A DNA stretch of 64,000 nucleotides, from positions 11,843,172 to 11,907,171 of the forward strand of contig OW804097.1 in assembly GCA_942159475.1 (NCBI GenBank). Direction: 5' to 3'. Below the pieces are notes generated by a model that worked only from the letters and a program-made list of their open reading frames with translations, had not been told where the DNA came from and ran no database searches. Both the position numbers and the translations under genes were made by a program. This document shows, piece by piece, positions 1-9,681 of this stretch (positions within the stretch are counted from its first letter, which is position 1; each line of letters opens with the position of its first letter). The stretch is from Sthenelais limicola. Lineage: Eukaryota; Annelida; Polychaeta; Phyllodocida; Sigalionidae.

Positions 1-154
1 AAAATATGACAGAAGAGGAAGGGACGCCATAGCAAATGTAAATCTGATCTGTCCCAAAGAATGACTTGCAAAAAAGTTGCACAAAATGTTACATGGTCAT
101 GTACATTGTGTGTGCGCACAACGTCATCAATATATGCGTGTCAATGGTGGAGGG

Positions 155-772
155 GCCTGTTGCGTAACAACTCCGTGCTTAGATTCTCCGTGCTTAGCCA
201 CTTCCCCGTGCTAAGCAGCAGGTAAGGAACCTTTAGGGAGGGAATATATAATGTGTTCCAGGAAAATGAGTCACAAATCGCAAAATTGATATTTTTCAAA
301 ATGTCTTATTCACACGATATCGTTGTCGGAAACTTTTCATTTTGGGAGTACCTAACGCTCCCAGTAGCATTAATACATATAGCAACTTTCATGACAGTGT
401 ATTGAATATACCCTTCCATATTTAAGGTCCTCTTATACACATTATTCAGCTACTTTACTAGTCAATGTCCACCTAGAAATATTGCAAACTTATTTTTCAA
501 AAGAAAAATATCAAACTTAATATATAGAAATACCTAGATATCCTACTGTTTACTATCATTGGAATCGGCTTGATCTCATCCTTTCAAATAAGATGATATC
601 TCAAAACCCATTTTTTTCAACTTGTGACTCATTTTCCTGATACCCATCACCCATGATATACATACAATACTATAATTATATAGAGTAGGACTTTCCTACC
701 TCGGCAAGGATAAATAGCTTAGCAAGGAACATTTTAAGTAAGGACTTCTTATGCAACACGCTCCTGTATGCC
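155..772. mobile_element. Possible outer inverted-repeat element carrying family B copy 1
   Basis: The left part contains GTTGCGTAACAACTCC (about 161-176). The right part, read on the minus strand, contains GTTGCATAAGAAGTCC (about 746-761). These match at 13 of 16 positions and face each other across the family B copy at 251-650. Short CCGTGCTTAG or CCGTGCTAAG repeats lie just inside the left end. This suggests an older element into which family B inserted. No target duplication was found, so the boundaries are approximate. Confidence 0.3.
251..650 (+). mobile_element. MITE family B, copy 1
   Basis: The left end reads TGTTCCAGGAAAATGAGTCA and the right end carries the inverse, GTGACTCATTTTCCTGATAC. 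The interior matches the other B copies, with a TTTACTAGTCAATGTCC block and TTTACTATCATTGGAATCGG. There is no coding capacity, so this is a non-autonomous element of about 400 bp. Confidence 0.8.
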
Positions 773-915
773 CATCCATTCCCCTGATTAATTCTCATGT
801 TCATGTCATTGTGACAGGTTATGTTTACATGTTTCACATGTTATGTTTCTTTTAATCAATGTTTCATCTTGTTGTAATTTACAGGCGAGCTTTCCTAAAC
901 CTGTTAGCATGACTT

Positions 916-991
916 TGTGAGTCGGGGGTTCAGAAGATGTACACTTGGCAGCAAATTGTACATTTTCTGGCCAACTCATCACATATTCCCT
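916..991 (+). repeat. MITE family A, deleted relic
   Basis: Both family A ends are recognisable (TCAGAAGATGTACA at left, TTGTACATTTTCTGGCCAAC at right), but only about 75 bp remain instead of 237. Most of the interior is lost. Confidence 0.6.
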
Positions 992-1382
992 CAGTGATGG
1001 GCTTAGAATTTCTCAAAATCTCAAAAACTATATCTAGAGATAGTTGTGAAAAGAGTTTTTTTTGTGAAATACCAAAGTCTGACTTCTATGTAAAATGATC
1101 ATAAAAATCCTAAAGAATATCTTTTTTTAAAGAAAATCCTAAAGAATATTAATTAATGTTTTGGGTTGATCTTCAAATTTTAACATTTTGCTTTGGAATA
1201 TAATTTTAATGACGAATTTCATTATGATTTGCATTATTATGGAATTTAGTTGCTGATAGGTAGGAGGGAGTATATATTCCCCCCCCCCCCACACTCAAGG
1301 TCATGTCCTCACTAACCCCCACTGACCCTCCCCCCTCTACTACCCCCTCCCCCTCCCCCTTGGGACGCCTTCCTCCCTGGCG

Positions 1383-1485
1383 TGCGCATGCGCCTGAGAG
1401 GAATGACAGGCTCAGACAATCACGTGACTCTTTGTGTACATTGCAGGCCAGAACCAACATCCATTTGTAGTGTTTCCATGGTAAC
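1383..1485. promoter_or_regulatory. Cluster of promoter-like motifs
   Basis: Three palindromic motifs lie within about 100 bp. TGCGCATGCGCC (1383-1394) matches the NRF-1 site. TCACGTGAC (about 1420-1428) is an E-box of the USF/MITF type. GTTTCCATGGTAAC (1472-1485) fits the RFX X-box. The block is GC-richer than its surroundings and lies between MITEs. No adjoining first exon could be identified on either strand, so the promoter role is inference. Confidence 0.3.
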
Positions 1486-1661
1486 CGAATAGTAGATGGA
1501 TGGAGGGAGAGGGAAGGAGGGAGAGTGTGTGAGAGAGGGAGAGGAGAAGGGCATTATTCTCTTTCTCTGCCTTACCCCGTGTATTAGCCCTGCATGGTGG
1601 AGCCGGGGCACAATGCAATGACTGCCTTTTAATGGTATTCCTGTTTTCCTGCCCTCTACAC

Positions 1662-1696
1662 AGATACCGTATTTACCCGTTTATAAACCCAGGCTA
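1662..1696 (-). repeat. Fragment of family H repeat
   Basis: ACCGTATTTACCCGTTTATA followed by AACCCAGGCT is the inverse of the conserved tail seen at 38281-38325 and 63690-63713 (cccgggcttatgaacgggcc type). Only one end is present. Confidence 0.4.
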
Positions 1697-1698
1697 TA

Positions 1699-2310
1699 TG
1701 TGAAGTGTTTCAGGAAAATGAGTCCCAAGTCGCAAAATTTATATTTTTCGATTTGTTTTATTCACAGGATCTCTTTGTAGGAATAATTTCATGTTTGTGG
1801 TGCTTAAAGGGTGGTCTCCACTGGTTGCGGTAAGCTCTGCAGTAAGCTCTGCAGTAAGTCTTACGATGGTGTTGTGATGGTGAGGAGTGGCGAGGACCTG
1901 CCTACATGGCCAGTGAACCATGTAGGCAGGACTTCGTCATTCCTCTCCACCTACAGAACTAGGATAAACCATCACAAGGCTTACCGCAGAGCTTACCACA
2001 GAGCCTACCGCAGCCAGTGGAGACCTCGCTTAACGCTGTTTGTAGCATGAATACATATACCAAATTTCAAGGCAGTGTATTAAATATATCCATGCATTTC
2101 TGAGGTCATCTTATAGAGTATATTTCGCTACTTTACTAGTAATTGTCCTTCCAGATATATTGCAATTTTTTGTTCAAAAATAAAAATATCAAATTTAAAA
2201 GATAGAAATACGTTTTAGATGTCCTACTGTCTAATCTCATCTTTTCAAATATGATGATATCTCAAAACCCACTTTTTGCGTCTTGTGACTTTTTTTTCTG
2301 AAACACATCA
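1699..2310 (+). mobile_element. MITE family B, copy 2 (interrupted)
   Basis: The left end is GTGTTTCAGGAAAATGAGTC and the right end GAAACACATCAC. The middle is split by a 222-bp TTAA-flanked element at 1808-2029. Removing that element and one TTAA restores the family B reading gtgcttaacgctg. The family B copy is therefore older than the insertion. Confidence 0.8.
1808..2029. mobile_element. TTAA-target palindromic MITE
   Basis: It is flanked by TTAA at 1804-1807 and 2030-2033. The ends are AGGGTGGTCTCCACTGG and, inverted, AGCGAGGTCTCCACTGG. Inside are mirrored TAAGCTCTGCAGTAAGC and GCTTACCGCAGAGC blocks, plus a central CTACATGG...CCATGTAG hairpin, so almost the whole element can fold back. 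TTAA target choice is known for piggyBac and Kolobok transposases. Which one mobilised this element cannot be told. Confidence 0.75.
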
Positions 2311-2742
2311 CATTTGGTGCTTGGATTTGTCATATATAACACTGCCCAGGTTATTATCACTTAGCCCTGCAAAATGTCACCCTCTTTGTTTCTTGTCATC
2401 ATTGATTATAACATGTTTAATATTGTTGATATTTCTTTGCACACAATTATCATTGTTAACTGATTTCTTTTTAATTTTAATGTTGAAACGCTTGACAGTT
2501 ATCCATGTTAAAAAGACAAACTCTTTGTTACACATTTCTTCTTCTTTGCAGGCAATATTTAAAAAAATGCTTTGTTTATATTTTAATGTTTTGGTAGTTA
2601 TGAGTTGTGTTAATAGACACACGTGGAAACAAGACTACAGTTGACATGTAATTGGGTCACATACACAGGAGGAGATTCAGCCGCATGCTTTAGCGGGGAA
2701 TTATCCGGGAGCTGCTCTTTTGTTCATTTCATACAGTTTACA
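2311..2742. other. AT-rich spacer, nothing recognised
   Basis: No repeat family, splice-bounded exon or RNA gene was recognised here. Open frames on both strands lack coding character and are rich in low-complexity TTA/ATT. Confidence 0.5.
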
Positions 2743-2745
2743 TTA

Positions 2746-3081
2746 GGCCAACAACATTGTTATGTTTCTGGTTAACCCACTACTCTACCTAGAAAAACCT
2801 TACCACACCCCAATTTGGTCTGGCCTAATTGTTTCTTTCATTTCATTTTTCTGCCCCAAGAATGGAACTTAAGGCAGGAACACACCCCTTCCTAAACAGA
2901 AAACCCTTAAAAGGTAAATATATTTATATTTACTATATATCATTCTTACTATTTTACGAAAAAGACATTTTTGTCCGTTTCTGAAAAGCGGTTTCCTAAA
3001 AAAAAAAGAATAAATAAGTTACCATCCCCCTAGTTAGTTATCGGACACTATCAGCCTGAAACACTTATTTTTCTCTTGGCC
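2746..3081 (+). mobile_element. MITE family D (Harbinger-like), degenerate copy
   Basis: It begins GGCCAACAACATTG after TTA (2743-2745) and ends CTCTTGGCC before TAG. The interior shares CTACCTAGAAAAACCTTACC and AATAAGTTACCATCCCCCTA with the better copy at 51980-52326. A TTA target with GGCC ends is typical of PIF/Harbinger elements. The right-hand target copy has mutated. Confidence 0.6.
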
Positions 3082-3181
3082 TAGTTAATTGATTGCCCCA
3101 CCATCGGAATCTCCATTGAAGCAATTAAAGCCAGGGTAAATACCAGTGGTGAACTGCCTGCAGGCCAGCTCAGAAATAATA

Positions 3182-3418
3182 TGGGGGAAGTCGCCAGAAA
3201 ATGTACAATTCACTTTCATCAATTCTCTCAAATAACCCAAATTTCAGACGAAAATAAAGCTCAAAATACAGTTTAACCTAACCAAACAGATTGCTAGAAT
3301 CAATGCAATGCCGATTATACTCGAATTTACCTAGTATTGGCCGAATTGCAGCCTAATTTAGTAGAATTTACTCAATGTATACTGCTGCCAATTGTACATT
3401 TTCTCAAAATCTGACCCA
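3182..3418 (-). mobile_element. MITE family A, complete copy
   Basis: Full length, with ends TGGGGGAAGTCGCCAG and inverse AAAATCTGACCCA. It has the subtype I core (AACAGATTGCTAGAATCAAT). Confidence 0.8.
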
Positions 3419-3906
3419 TGTCAACCCTTCAATTTAGTGACGTATTTATTTGCCTTACATATCTAATTCGAGATAAACAAAGTTAGAAAAATATAGGAAA
3501 TCACTAGAATAGTTCCTTTAAAGCAGAGAGATGTATAGGGATAACATTATAACGCCTATCTTTTATAAGCTTTGGATTTCAAGATAGCAAGTACCATGCC
3601 TGAATTGTCACGAGTAGTAATTTAGAAACTTTAGAGCCCCAAGGGACAGAAATAGAAGCAGCAATGGGAGAGCAAGAGATCATTTGTACAAGGGGCGAAT
3701 AAATGTATGAGGAAATGTCTCAGCTAGACGACTTGGGAAGGAAAGATAAAGATTAATATATAATTATGGTTAGGGAAACTCATATCAGCTCCTCATTGTT
3801 ATGCGCTTTGGTCTTACTACTGTCAGACAATAGGTAGTATTCCTATGTTATAGCTGATAACGGGTGGATACCAGTTGACCTCCTTGTCCATGTCATGATC
3901 TAAATG
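3419..3906. other. Spacer, nothing recognised
   Basis: Unique-looking AT-rich sequence. No motif, repeat or exon could be supported. Confidence 0.5.
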
Positions 3907-4003
3907 TGATGTGTTACAGGAAAATGAGTAACATCTTGTGACTAAAACACGTTGAAAAATAGCAATTTTGCGACTTGTGACTCATTTTCCTGAAACACCA
4001 TGC
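3907..4003. mobile_element. MITE family B, copy 3 (ends only)
   Basis: The two inverted ends (GATGTGTTACAGGAAAATGA and TGACTCATTTTCCTGAAACA) are separated by only about 45 bp. The interior has been deleted, leaving a perfect foldback of under 100 bp. Confidence 0.75.
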
Positions 4004-4860
4004 CCCCAAGTCGCGTCGTACATGGAGGAAATTTCCGACTCTTCCGAGGGATTTTCAGCTGTATACAGCAGAAATAGTGTACTAATTAACATGCGTGATA
4101 TGTCCTGTATAGTTTGAGACAAGGCTCGTAATTGCAACTGCTATCTCGCAGAATAACAATTTATAATACAGTGGGCAGAATGTAGTTCTAGTAACTAGCA
4201 GTTATATTAAATTCAGATCTCCAACAATTATCAAAACTAGAAAAATCAAACATTACACACTTGCATGAATAAGCAGGTGGTTTTCTAGATATCCCAATAA
4301 CACCAAAGCGTATCCAATATAAGGCTGATCGTGTTCTCCACCAGAAGGGGGGCATGGGGTTGAGACTGTTAGAGGGTTTCAGCACAACAAAAGGTATATT
4401 GTCCTCCTCCTTCTCACAATAACAACAACAGAAGTGTTTTATACAGAATCCACGCAGAGATCCACAAACATAAACAGGGGATAGAGGGCGCCACACATAC
4501 TACTAATGGGGGCTTCCTACAGGGCCGTCTCCACTTGTAACACCTCACCTGATTGGCCACCTACTCTCATTCCTAACCCATTTATATGGAGTGTTTTCAT
4601 TGGTAGATAGAGTCAGGGGCCCATCATTGAAGCGATGCTGGTGGAGGAGATTGCAGACCTGTGGGAAACCCCCATAAATATATATAACCAACAGACACAT
4701 GGTTATTGGCTTGAAACCACAACACGGCAGTAAAAACAGGAACAATAATGTAGTAGCTGGAAATACCTATTGTAATAAAACAACCGACCAAGGCATAACC
4801 CTAATAATAACAGTAGTCATATCAGTAAAGTTTAGTCTCTATATCATGTTGACTCTAAAG
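4004..4860. other. Spacer with one CTCF-like site
   Basis: No gene is supported. ATAGAGGGCGCCAC near 4481-4494 resembles a CTCF core. The minus frame through 4188-4496 is Cys-rich but has no recognisable domain or splice context. Confidence 0.4.
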
Positions 4861-5131
4861 CCTGGTAGCCACTACCATGACGTCAAACGTCACGTCAAAC
4901 GTCAAAACTCACGTCAAACAACACAACATCCAAGAGGAAGAAGTGACTTTAGCTAAAAAACTCATTTTCATTGACAAATGTAAAAAATAGACCAAAATGA
5001 GCTAAAGTATCCGTGCAAAAGCCCACCTTCCCCCAGGGAAATATTGACGTGAGGTTTGACGTGGGCCTGACGTGGCCTGACGTTGGCCTGACGTGGGCTT
5101 GACGTGGGCTTGACGTGGTAGTGGATACAGG
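4861..5131. mobile_element. Inverted-repeat element packed with ACGTCA half-sites
   Basis: The left end CCTGGTAGCCACTACCATGA is mirrored at the right by a sequence whose inverse is CCTGTATCCACTACCACGTC. The left arm holds five ACGTCA copies (about 4879-4917) and the right arm seven TGACGT copies (about 5045-5115), all in mirror orientation. The motif is the cAMP-response-element half-site; whether anything binds it is unknown. The spacer codes for nothing recognisable. Confidence 0.6.
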
Positions 5132-5504
5132 GCCTAACAATGAATGAGTGGAAAGGAACCTGCTGGAAAAGGTCAATATGATTAAAGGAGAGGCACTCGT
5201 GTCGGTATAATGAGTGTGTCCATACTTACTGGTACCATTATTTGCGAGAGCGACTGTAAAAGGGTACGACACAACAGGCACAATCAACGAGAGAATAATA
5301 CAACATGTCATCGTCAACAACAACAAAAATTATGATTCAGAGAATTTATTTTTAATGTGAAATAAAATCAACCCAGATAGCCATTTGAAGAGCCATTATT
5401 TCTTCTTGGTTACGATTCATGATGCATGATTTTTTTTATATCAGTGAGGGGAAAATGCTTAGGAAAGTGTCATATGTTATATCTGATTGAATATAGATAT
5501 TCAT

Positions 5505-5605
5505 AAGGGCCTACTCCACTAAGCCGATTCTCACGCGATTTTGCACACTTTTGCACTTAATTATGTTAGAATCGCATGAGAATCGGCGTAGTGGACTAAG
5601 CCCTT
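5505..5605. mobile_element. Short foldback element
   Basis: The left arm (AAGGGCCTACTCCACTAAGC then CGATTCTCACGCGATT) and the inverse of the right arm (AAGGGCTTAGTCCACTACGC then CGATTCTCATGCGATT) match over about 36 bp with four differences. The loop is about 28 bp. It directly abuts the coding-like frame that follows. Confidence 0.65.
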
Positions 5606-5863
5606 TATTCATGTAAACTGTATTTTAATTCAGTTTCTGACACTCTTAAAATCTATTACTCGAAATCTAAATTTTCCGGCTATTTATTAAAATTGAATCC
5701 AAATAATTCGCCTGTTACTCAAGGCACTGTTTTTGCAGATAAAGATGATAATTCTTATATCGATTCTCAAGTCAATCTTAGCAGAGATGGGGCTTTCATT
5801 GGCTCTTATCATGGCGTTTCTGGCTTCTTTGAAAGATCAAAATTTGAGAGGAGATTTATTTAA
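5600..5863 (+). CDS. Open frame without ATG; possible terminal exon or gene fragment of unknown function
   Basis: A single frame stays open from just after TAA (5597-5599) to TAA (5861-5863), 87 codons, with no in-frame methionine. The product looks protein-like. It is rich in D, N, S, F, G and Y with alternating hydrophobic residues, including stretches KIYYSKSKFSGYLL and SRDGAFIGSYHGVSGFFERS, as in a beta-rich domain. A fair 3' splice signal, TTTTAATTCAG, ends at 5633, so the exon could begin at 5634 and this could be the last exon of a plus-strand gene. The first codons overlap the foldback element at 5505-5605, so the true left limit is probably to the right of it. No family was recognised. 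A transferred or viral fragment, or chance, are the alternatives. Confidence 0.35.
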   Translation, partial: ALYSCKLYFNSVSDTLKIYYSKSKFSGYLLKLNPNNSPVTQGTVFADKDDNSYIDSQVNLSRDGAFIGSYHGVSGFFERSKFERRFI

Positions 5864-6831
5864 AATAATTTTCTTTTAGACAATTTAAATTTCAAATTAG
5901 TTTTCCGCATATTGGTTGAAAATTAAATGTTGCGGAAACAATTCTTTTTCAATAATTTAAAATTAGAGTTGTGCAGAAAACGGTGAAATTTTAATCACTT
6001 TATCATGTAAGCAACCTCTATTAACAGAATATTAACAATATTATCTCAATTCGTAGCACTAGAAACAGTTATTTGGTAAAAAGAAATAAAGAAATATTTA
6101 TCTAGATTAAGAAATTGCCAAATGCAAATGTTAAAAGGATATTCCAGAAATTGTTAATTTTTAAAAGGTCTTATACAAGAAATTAGATAAGACGGTTAGA
6201 ATTTCTCAAGGCCAAATTCTATCCAAATTCTAAATATGATTGGATATGAAAGAAGCAAATATAATTAAAATAAAAGTATTTCAATGAAAGAGAGTAACAA
6301 AGAAAGTAAAAAAAAGTCCAAAATAGATGAGTTACAAACATCTAATGTAACATGCACATGGACATACATGAAAATAAACATGTGACAGAATTGGAAATAA
6401 AATAATAGAAAAATACTGACAGAAAATAATGAACATTCATAAAATTCGAAATAAATGAAAAAGTTGTTAAGCGAGTGAACCTACACACATCCTTTTTTTT
6501 TTTTTTTTAAGTTAATGTCTCTGCAACTTGCCAATAATGCATGTTCAATACAAAATACGTGCATTCATTGTAAGAAAAAAGGATCAACCTTGAAGAAATT
6601 ACTCAAATACATGTGACATTTCCATGAACCATTCACTTGTGAGAAACAGGGGTGAAATCAACTATATTTCATTCGATATTTCAATTGTTCATTCCTGAAT
6701 TCCTTCTCTTGTCATACGTAACACTAGAAGGAATCGTGAATAGGCAAATTATGCAATCATATCAATCCCAATCCAGTGAGATCAAATCATGAAATTAAGC
6801 CTCAATGAAAAACAATAGAATATAAATTTAC
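5864..6831. other. Very AT-rich tract
   Basis: Long A- and T-rich stretches, including a poly-T run at about 6493-6509 and AATAAA at 6083-6088. The latter could serve the frame ending at 5863. No other exon could be supported. Confidence 0.4.
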
Positions 6832-6996
6832 CTTCTTCTTTCTTTTCTTTAAAATGAAAATAAGTTGTGAATCGTTTTTGTTCTCTGACAAATGTTTCAC
6901 ATTTGGTAGCAAAGTTTGAGGTTTGCGAGTCATGAGCAGAACATGAGGCATTTTAATATTTGATTTAAGTTGATTAAATTCTTTAGCTTCAGACAT
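6832..6996 (-). CDS. Candidate first coding exon of an unidentified minus-strand gene
   Basis: An ATG at 6996 opens exactly 55 codons ending AAAGAAAGAAGAAG, followed by GTAAAT, a good 5' splice site in phase 0. The peptide starts MSEAKEFNQLK, is hydrophilic, and ends in a lysine/arginine-rich run (KKRKKK) that could act as a nuclear signal. Any following exons would lie to the left in the AT-rich tract, but none was recognised. No family resemblance was seen. A chance frame in AT-rich DNA is a real alternative. Confidence 0.25.
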
Positions 6997-7077
6997 TAAA
7001 GGTTGCAATTACTCTAGACTTCACTACTAAATGCATTTCAATATATCATTCAGTAGCATCCTAACAGGGGAACAATA

Positions 7078-7301
7078 GGGAGTTTCAGCAATTCTAACAT
7101 ATACGTAAACGTATCCGTATCTCTGATATACAAACATACGTTAAAAGGAAGACAGAGGTTCAGCAAAACATGGCAGGAAAAGCGTAACGTAACATATCAA
7201 ACAAAATTTTTGATGTCACTATTTTATACATAAAATTGTGACTTAATTCACCAAAAATATACGGATACGTAATTAAGATAGGTTTGCTTGCGGAAAGTCC
7301 C
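7078..7301. mobile_element. TA-target MITE with GGGASTTTC ends
   Basis: It is flanked by TA on both sides (7076-7077, 7302-7303). The left end GGGAGTTTCAGCAA and inverse of the right end GGGACTTTCCGCAA form the terminal repeat, and ACGTATCCGTAT is mirrored further in. The TA target fits Tc1/mariner-type mobilisation. There is no coding capacity. Confidence 0.65.
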
Positions 7302-7315
7302 TAATGAGAACTTAA

Positions 7316-7437
7316 GCCTGATCTCCATTACCACAGCGCCCGGCCACGGCCGTCTTGATGTACGGCCGCCACACGGCAAACAACACAGTGTTAAAGTACT
7401 ACAGTCGGCCGGCTGGTCATGGCAGTGGGGATGGATG
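7316..7437. mobile_element. Small TTAA-target element
   Basis: It is bounded by TTAA at 7312-7315 and 7438-7441. The left part TCCATTACCACAGC and inverse of the right part CCCCACTGCCATGACCAGC are loosely mirrored, and GC-rich GGCC blocks pair near the centre. It is a 122-bp non-coding element related in target choice to those at 1808 and 58120. Confidence 0.5.
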
Positions 7438-7587
7438 TTAAGGCATTCTATATGTACAGCACAACAACACTAAACCTACCCTTTCCCTTAAAGAACCCAA
7501 CATAGGTATTCATGTAATGAACCCCCAGTCACCTTGTCATATCAGCACTGTTATGCCAGGAGTACAGTAGATGTACTTGTTGCTTCC

Positions 7588-8200
7588 CTCCCTCATACCC
7601 TCCCCATGCTCCCTGCCAGCTTCCTTACCCTACCTCGTACCCTCTCTCATTCTCCCCATTCTCTCCTTCCCTCCCTCCTACCCTCCCCATGCTCCCTGCA
7701 GTTCCTTACCCTACCTCGTACCCTCTCTCATTCTCCCCATTCTCTCCTACCCTCCCTCCTACCCTCCCCATGCTCCCTGCAGTTCCTTACCCTACCTCCT
7801 ACCCTCCCCATGCTCCCTGCCTGCTTCCTTACCCTACCTCGTACCCTCTCTCATTCTCCCTATTCTCTCCTACCCTCCCTCCTACCCTCTCCATGCTCCC
7901 TGCCTGCTTCCTTCCCCTCCCTCCTACCCTCCCCATGCTCCCTGCCTGCTTCCTTTTCCTCCCTCCTACCCTCTCTCATTCTCCCCATTCTCTCCTTCCC
8001 TCCCTCCTACCCCCCCCATGCTCCCTGCCAGCTTCCTTCCCCTACCTCCTACCCTCTCTCATTCTCCCCATTCTCTCCTACCCTCCCTCCTGCACATTTT
8101 CTCCCTCCCTCCTTCCCTCCTTCCCTCCCTCCCTCCTTCCTTCCCCCCTCCTCCCCATTTTCTCCCTCCTTCCTTCCCTCCCTCATTTTACCCCCTTCTA
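7588..8200. repeat. CT-rich minisatellite
   Basis: Irregular tandem units of about 50-110 bp are built from CTCCCCATGCTCCCTGC, TTACCCTACCTCGTACC and CTCTCATTCTCCCCATTC. Long proline/serine/leucine frames across it are artefacts of the repeat. The homopyrimidine strand could form triplex structures. Confidence 0.85.
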
Positions 8201-8349
8201 AGCCCTCTTAGTCAATGGGATTTTTGCTCATGTATGAGTCATTAATAGATACCCAGTAGGGGCAGAAGGATGTCTAAATAAAGTAATATCATTGTCTATA
8301 ATACTAACTATATTATAAGACTAACTCATCAACAACTCAAAAATATATC

Positions 8350-8424
8350 AACCTCATCCAGGAACTGAACTATGGATTTCACCGCAACAAGGCTAGTGGA
8401 CTAACCATTAGACCACTGAGACTG
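8350..8424 (-). repeat. tRNA-derived SINE head or tRNA pseudogene
   Basis: On the minus strand TGGTCTAATGGTTAG (8415-8401) matches a pol III A box of the tRNA-Glu/Asp type. AGTTCAGTTCC (8371-8361) matches a degraded B box, at normal tRNA spacing. The acceptor stem does not pair well, so this is not a working tRNA. Confidence 0.55.
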
Positions 8425-8468
8425 CTTAATAAACCTATTCCCAACTAGCCTGACCGCAGCACCAACAC

Positions 8469-8577
8469 AATAGGGGATTTGCATAGCCGCCATTTAGAAT
8501 CTTGATTCGCATGGAGTTTTGGGACTAATGGTACAGTGAAAAATCTACAGAAAACATGTTCAGCATGGAGTATTTAT
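8469..8577 (+). repeat. Family E repeat, left portion
   Basis: AATAGGGGATTTGCATAGCC then GCCATTTAGAATC and GGTACAGTG match the left half of the complete family E element at 47729-47900. The right end is missing. Confidence 0.6.
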
Positions 8578-8667
8578 CAATGTTCTTATGTCAATATCCA
8601 TGTAGCATACGTGTTTCGTCTCCCTCTTTCCCATCATGCATTTGGTTTGGTCCAAACCCGCAGACCA

Positions 8668-8759
8668 TGTTAATGGAATTATAATGGCACTTTGGGGTTT
8701 CAGGCAAGCGGCTTTCCCTCCGTTTGAAGGGACTCTCTCAACGTTGGGCCTAGACTGAC
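8668..8759 (-). mobile_element. MITE family C fragment
   Basis: Right-hand portion only: AATGGCACTTTGGGGTTTCA, GAAGGGACTCTCTCAAC and the terminal GGGCCTAGACTG. Confidence 0.65.
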
Positions 8760-8874
8760 ATCTGCATTGATGCATGATTTCCACCCCATGGCTGCATGAT
8801 CTGGTGGCATTGCTCTAAACCCAGGAGAGAAACCTGTCTATGAACCTATTCCCTGCTGTACACAGACCACAAGT

Positions 8875-9111
8875 GGGGGCTCAGAGTGTAAGAAAATGTA
8901 CAATCGGCAACTGTACACATTTAGTAAATTCTGCTGAATTAGGCTGCAATTTGGTCAATACTAGGTAAATTCGAGTATATTCGGCATTGTATTGATTCTA
9001 GCAATCTATTCGGTTAGATTCAATTGTATTTTGAACTTTATTTTCGTCTGAAATTTGGGTTATTTGAGGGGATTTGTGAAGGTGAATTGTACATTTTCGG
9101 GTGACTTTACC
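8875..9111 (+). mobile_element. MITE family A, full-length copy with degraded left end
   Basis: The left end reads GGGGGCTCAGAGTGTAAGAA instead of GGGTCAGATTTTCAGAA. The interior subtype I core and the right end GGGTGACTTTACCC are clear. Confidence 0.75.
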
Positions 9112-9504
9112 CTATTCCCTGGGGTGCACAGACCGCTGCAGTAATGGCTGCCATGTAGAATGCACATTGCAGGTTTTATGCTCGTATTTACCAGTACATC
9201 TCCTGCATCCACATCTCATGTTTGTACGGATCTATAGATCTATACCCCCATATAGTCACCATCTATAGAGTAATTTATAGCTTTTTTTAAAAAGATGTTA
9301 TTTCACTGGGGATACATTTCCCAGTATAATCGGGTTTTGCAAATGTGCCCAGCTTGGCATGACAATGAATAATTGAAAATGACTGCAATTTCCTAATTAT
9401 AAATAGTTAAATTTGGATTTGATAGCTTGGGATAACTTTGAGTAAATGAAATATGATGATATACAATCGGACATTTACATACAATCAAATTAGAATTTGA
9501 TACT
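9112..9504. other. Spacer, nothing recognised
   Basis: Short mirrored GGATCTATAGATCTATA at about 9229-9245, otherwise unique AT-rich sequence. Confidence 0.4.
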
Positions 9505-9681
9505 AATATAGAACTTAACGGCATATATATCTATGCGACAACGTATTCTCAAAACGCGAGTGGCTTTTGGTGAATGACTTTCACAAGTACCGAAGGCACG
9601 CTTGAAAGACATTCACCAAAAGCCATGAGCGTTTTGTGAATGCGTTGTTGCAATGCAGCTCAAGTTTAGTTCTATTTTTAT
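9505..9681. mobile_element. Palindromic MITE
   Basis: The inner arms GCGACAACGTATTCTCAAAA (9535-) and, inverted, GCAACAACGCATTCACAAAA (ending 9651) extend over about 50 bp each, including TGGCTTTTGGTGAATG, round a 19-bp loop. Weaker pairing (TAGAACTTAACGG against TAGAACTAAACTTG) continues outward to the stated limits. Confidence 0.65.

Noticed and set aside
4188..4496. Cys-rich minus-strand frame of 102 codons as a gene
   Set aside because: No recognisable domain, no splice context, and composition is like the surrounding non-coding DNA.
7534..8245. Long serine/proline/leucine frames of up to 225 codons
   Set aside because: They are open in all three phases because the CT-rich minisatellite lacks stops; the composition is pure repeat translation.
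8350..8424. Functional tRNA-Glu gene
   Set aside because: The boxes are present but the acceptor stem does not pair and the B box is degraded.
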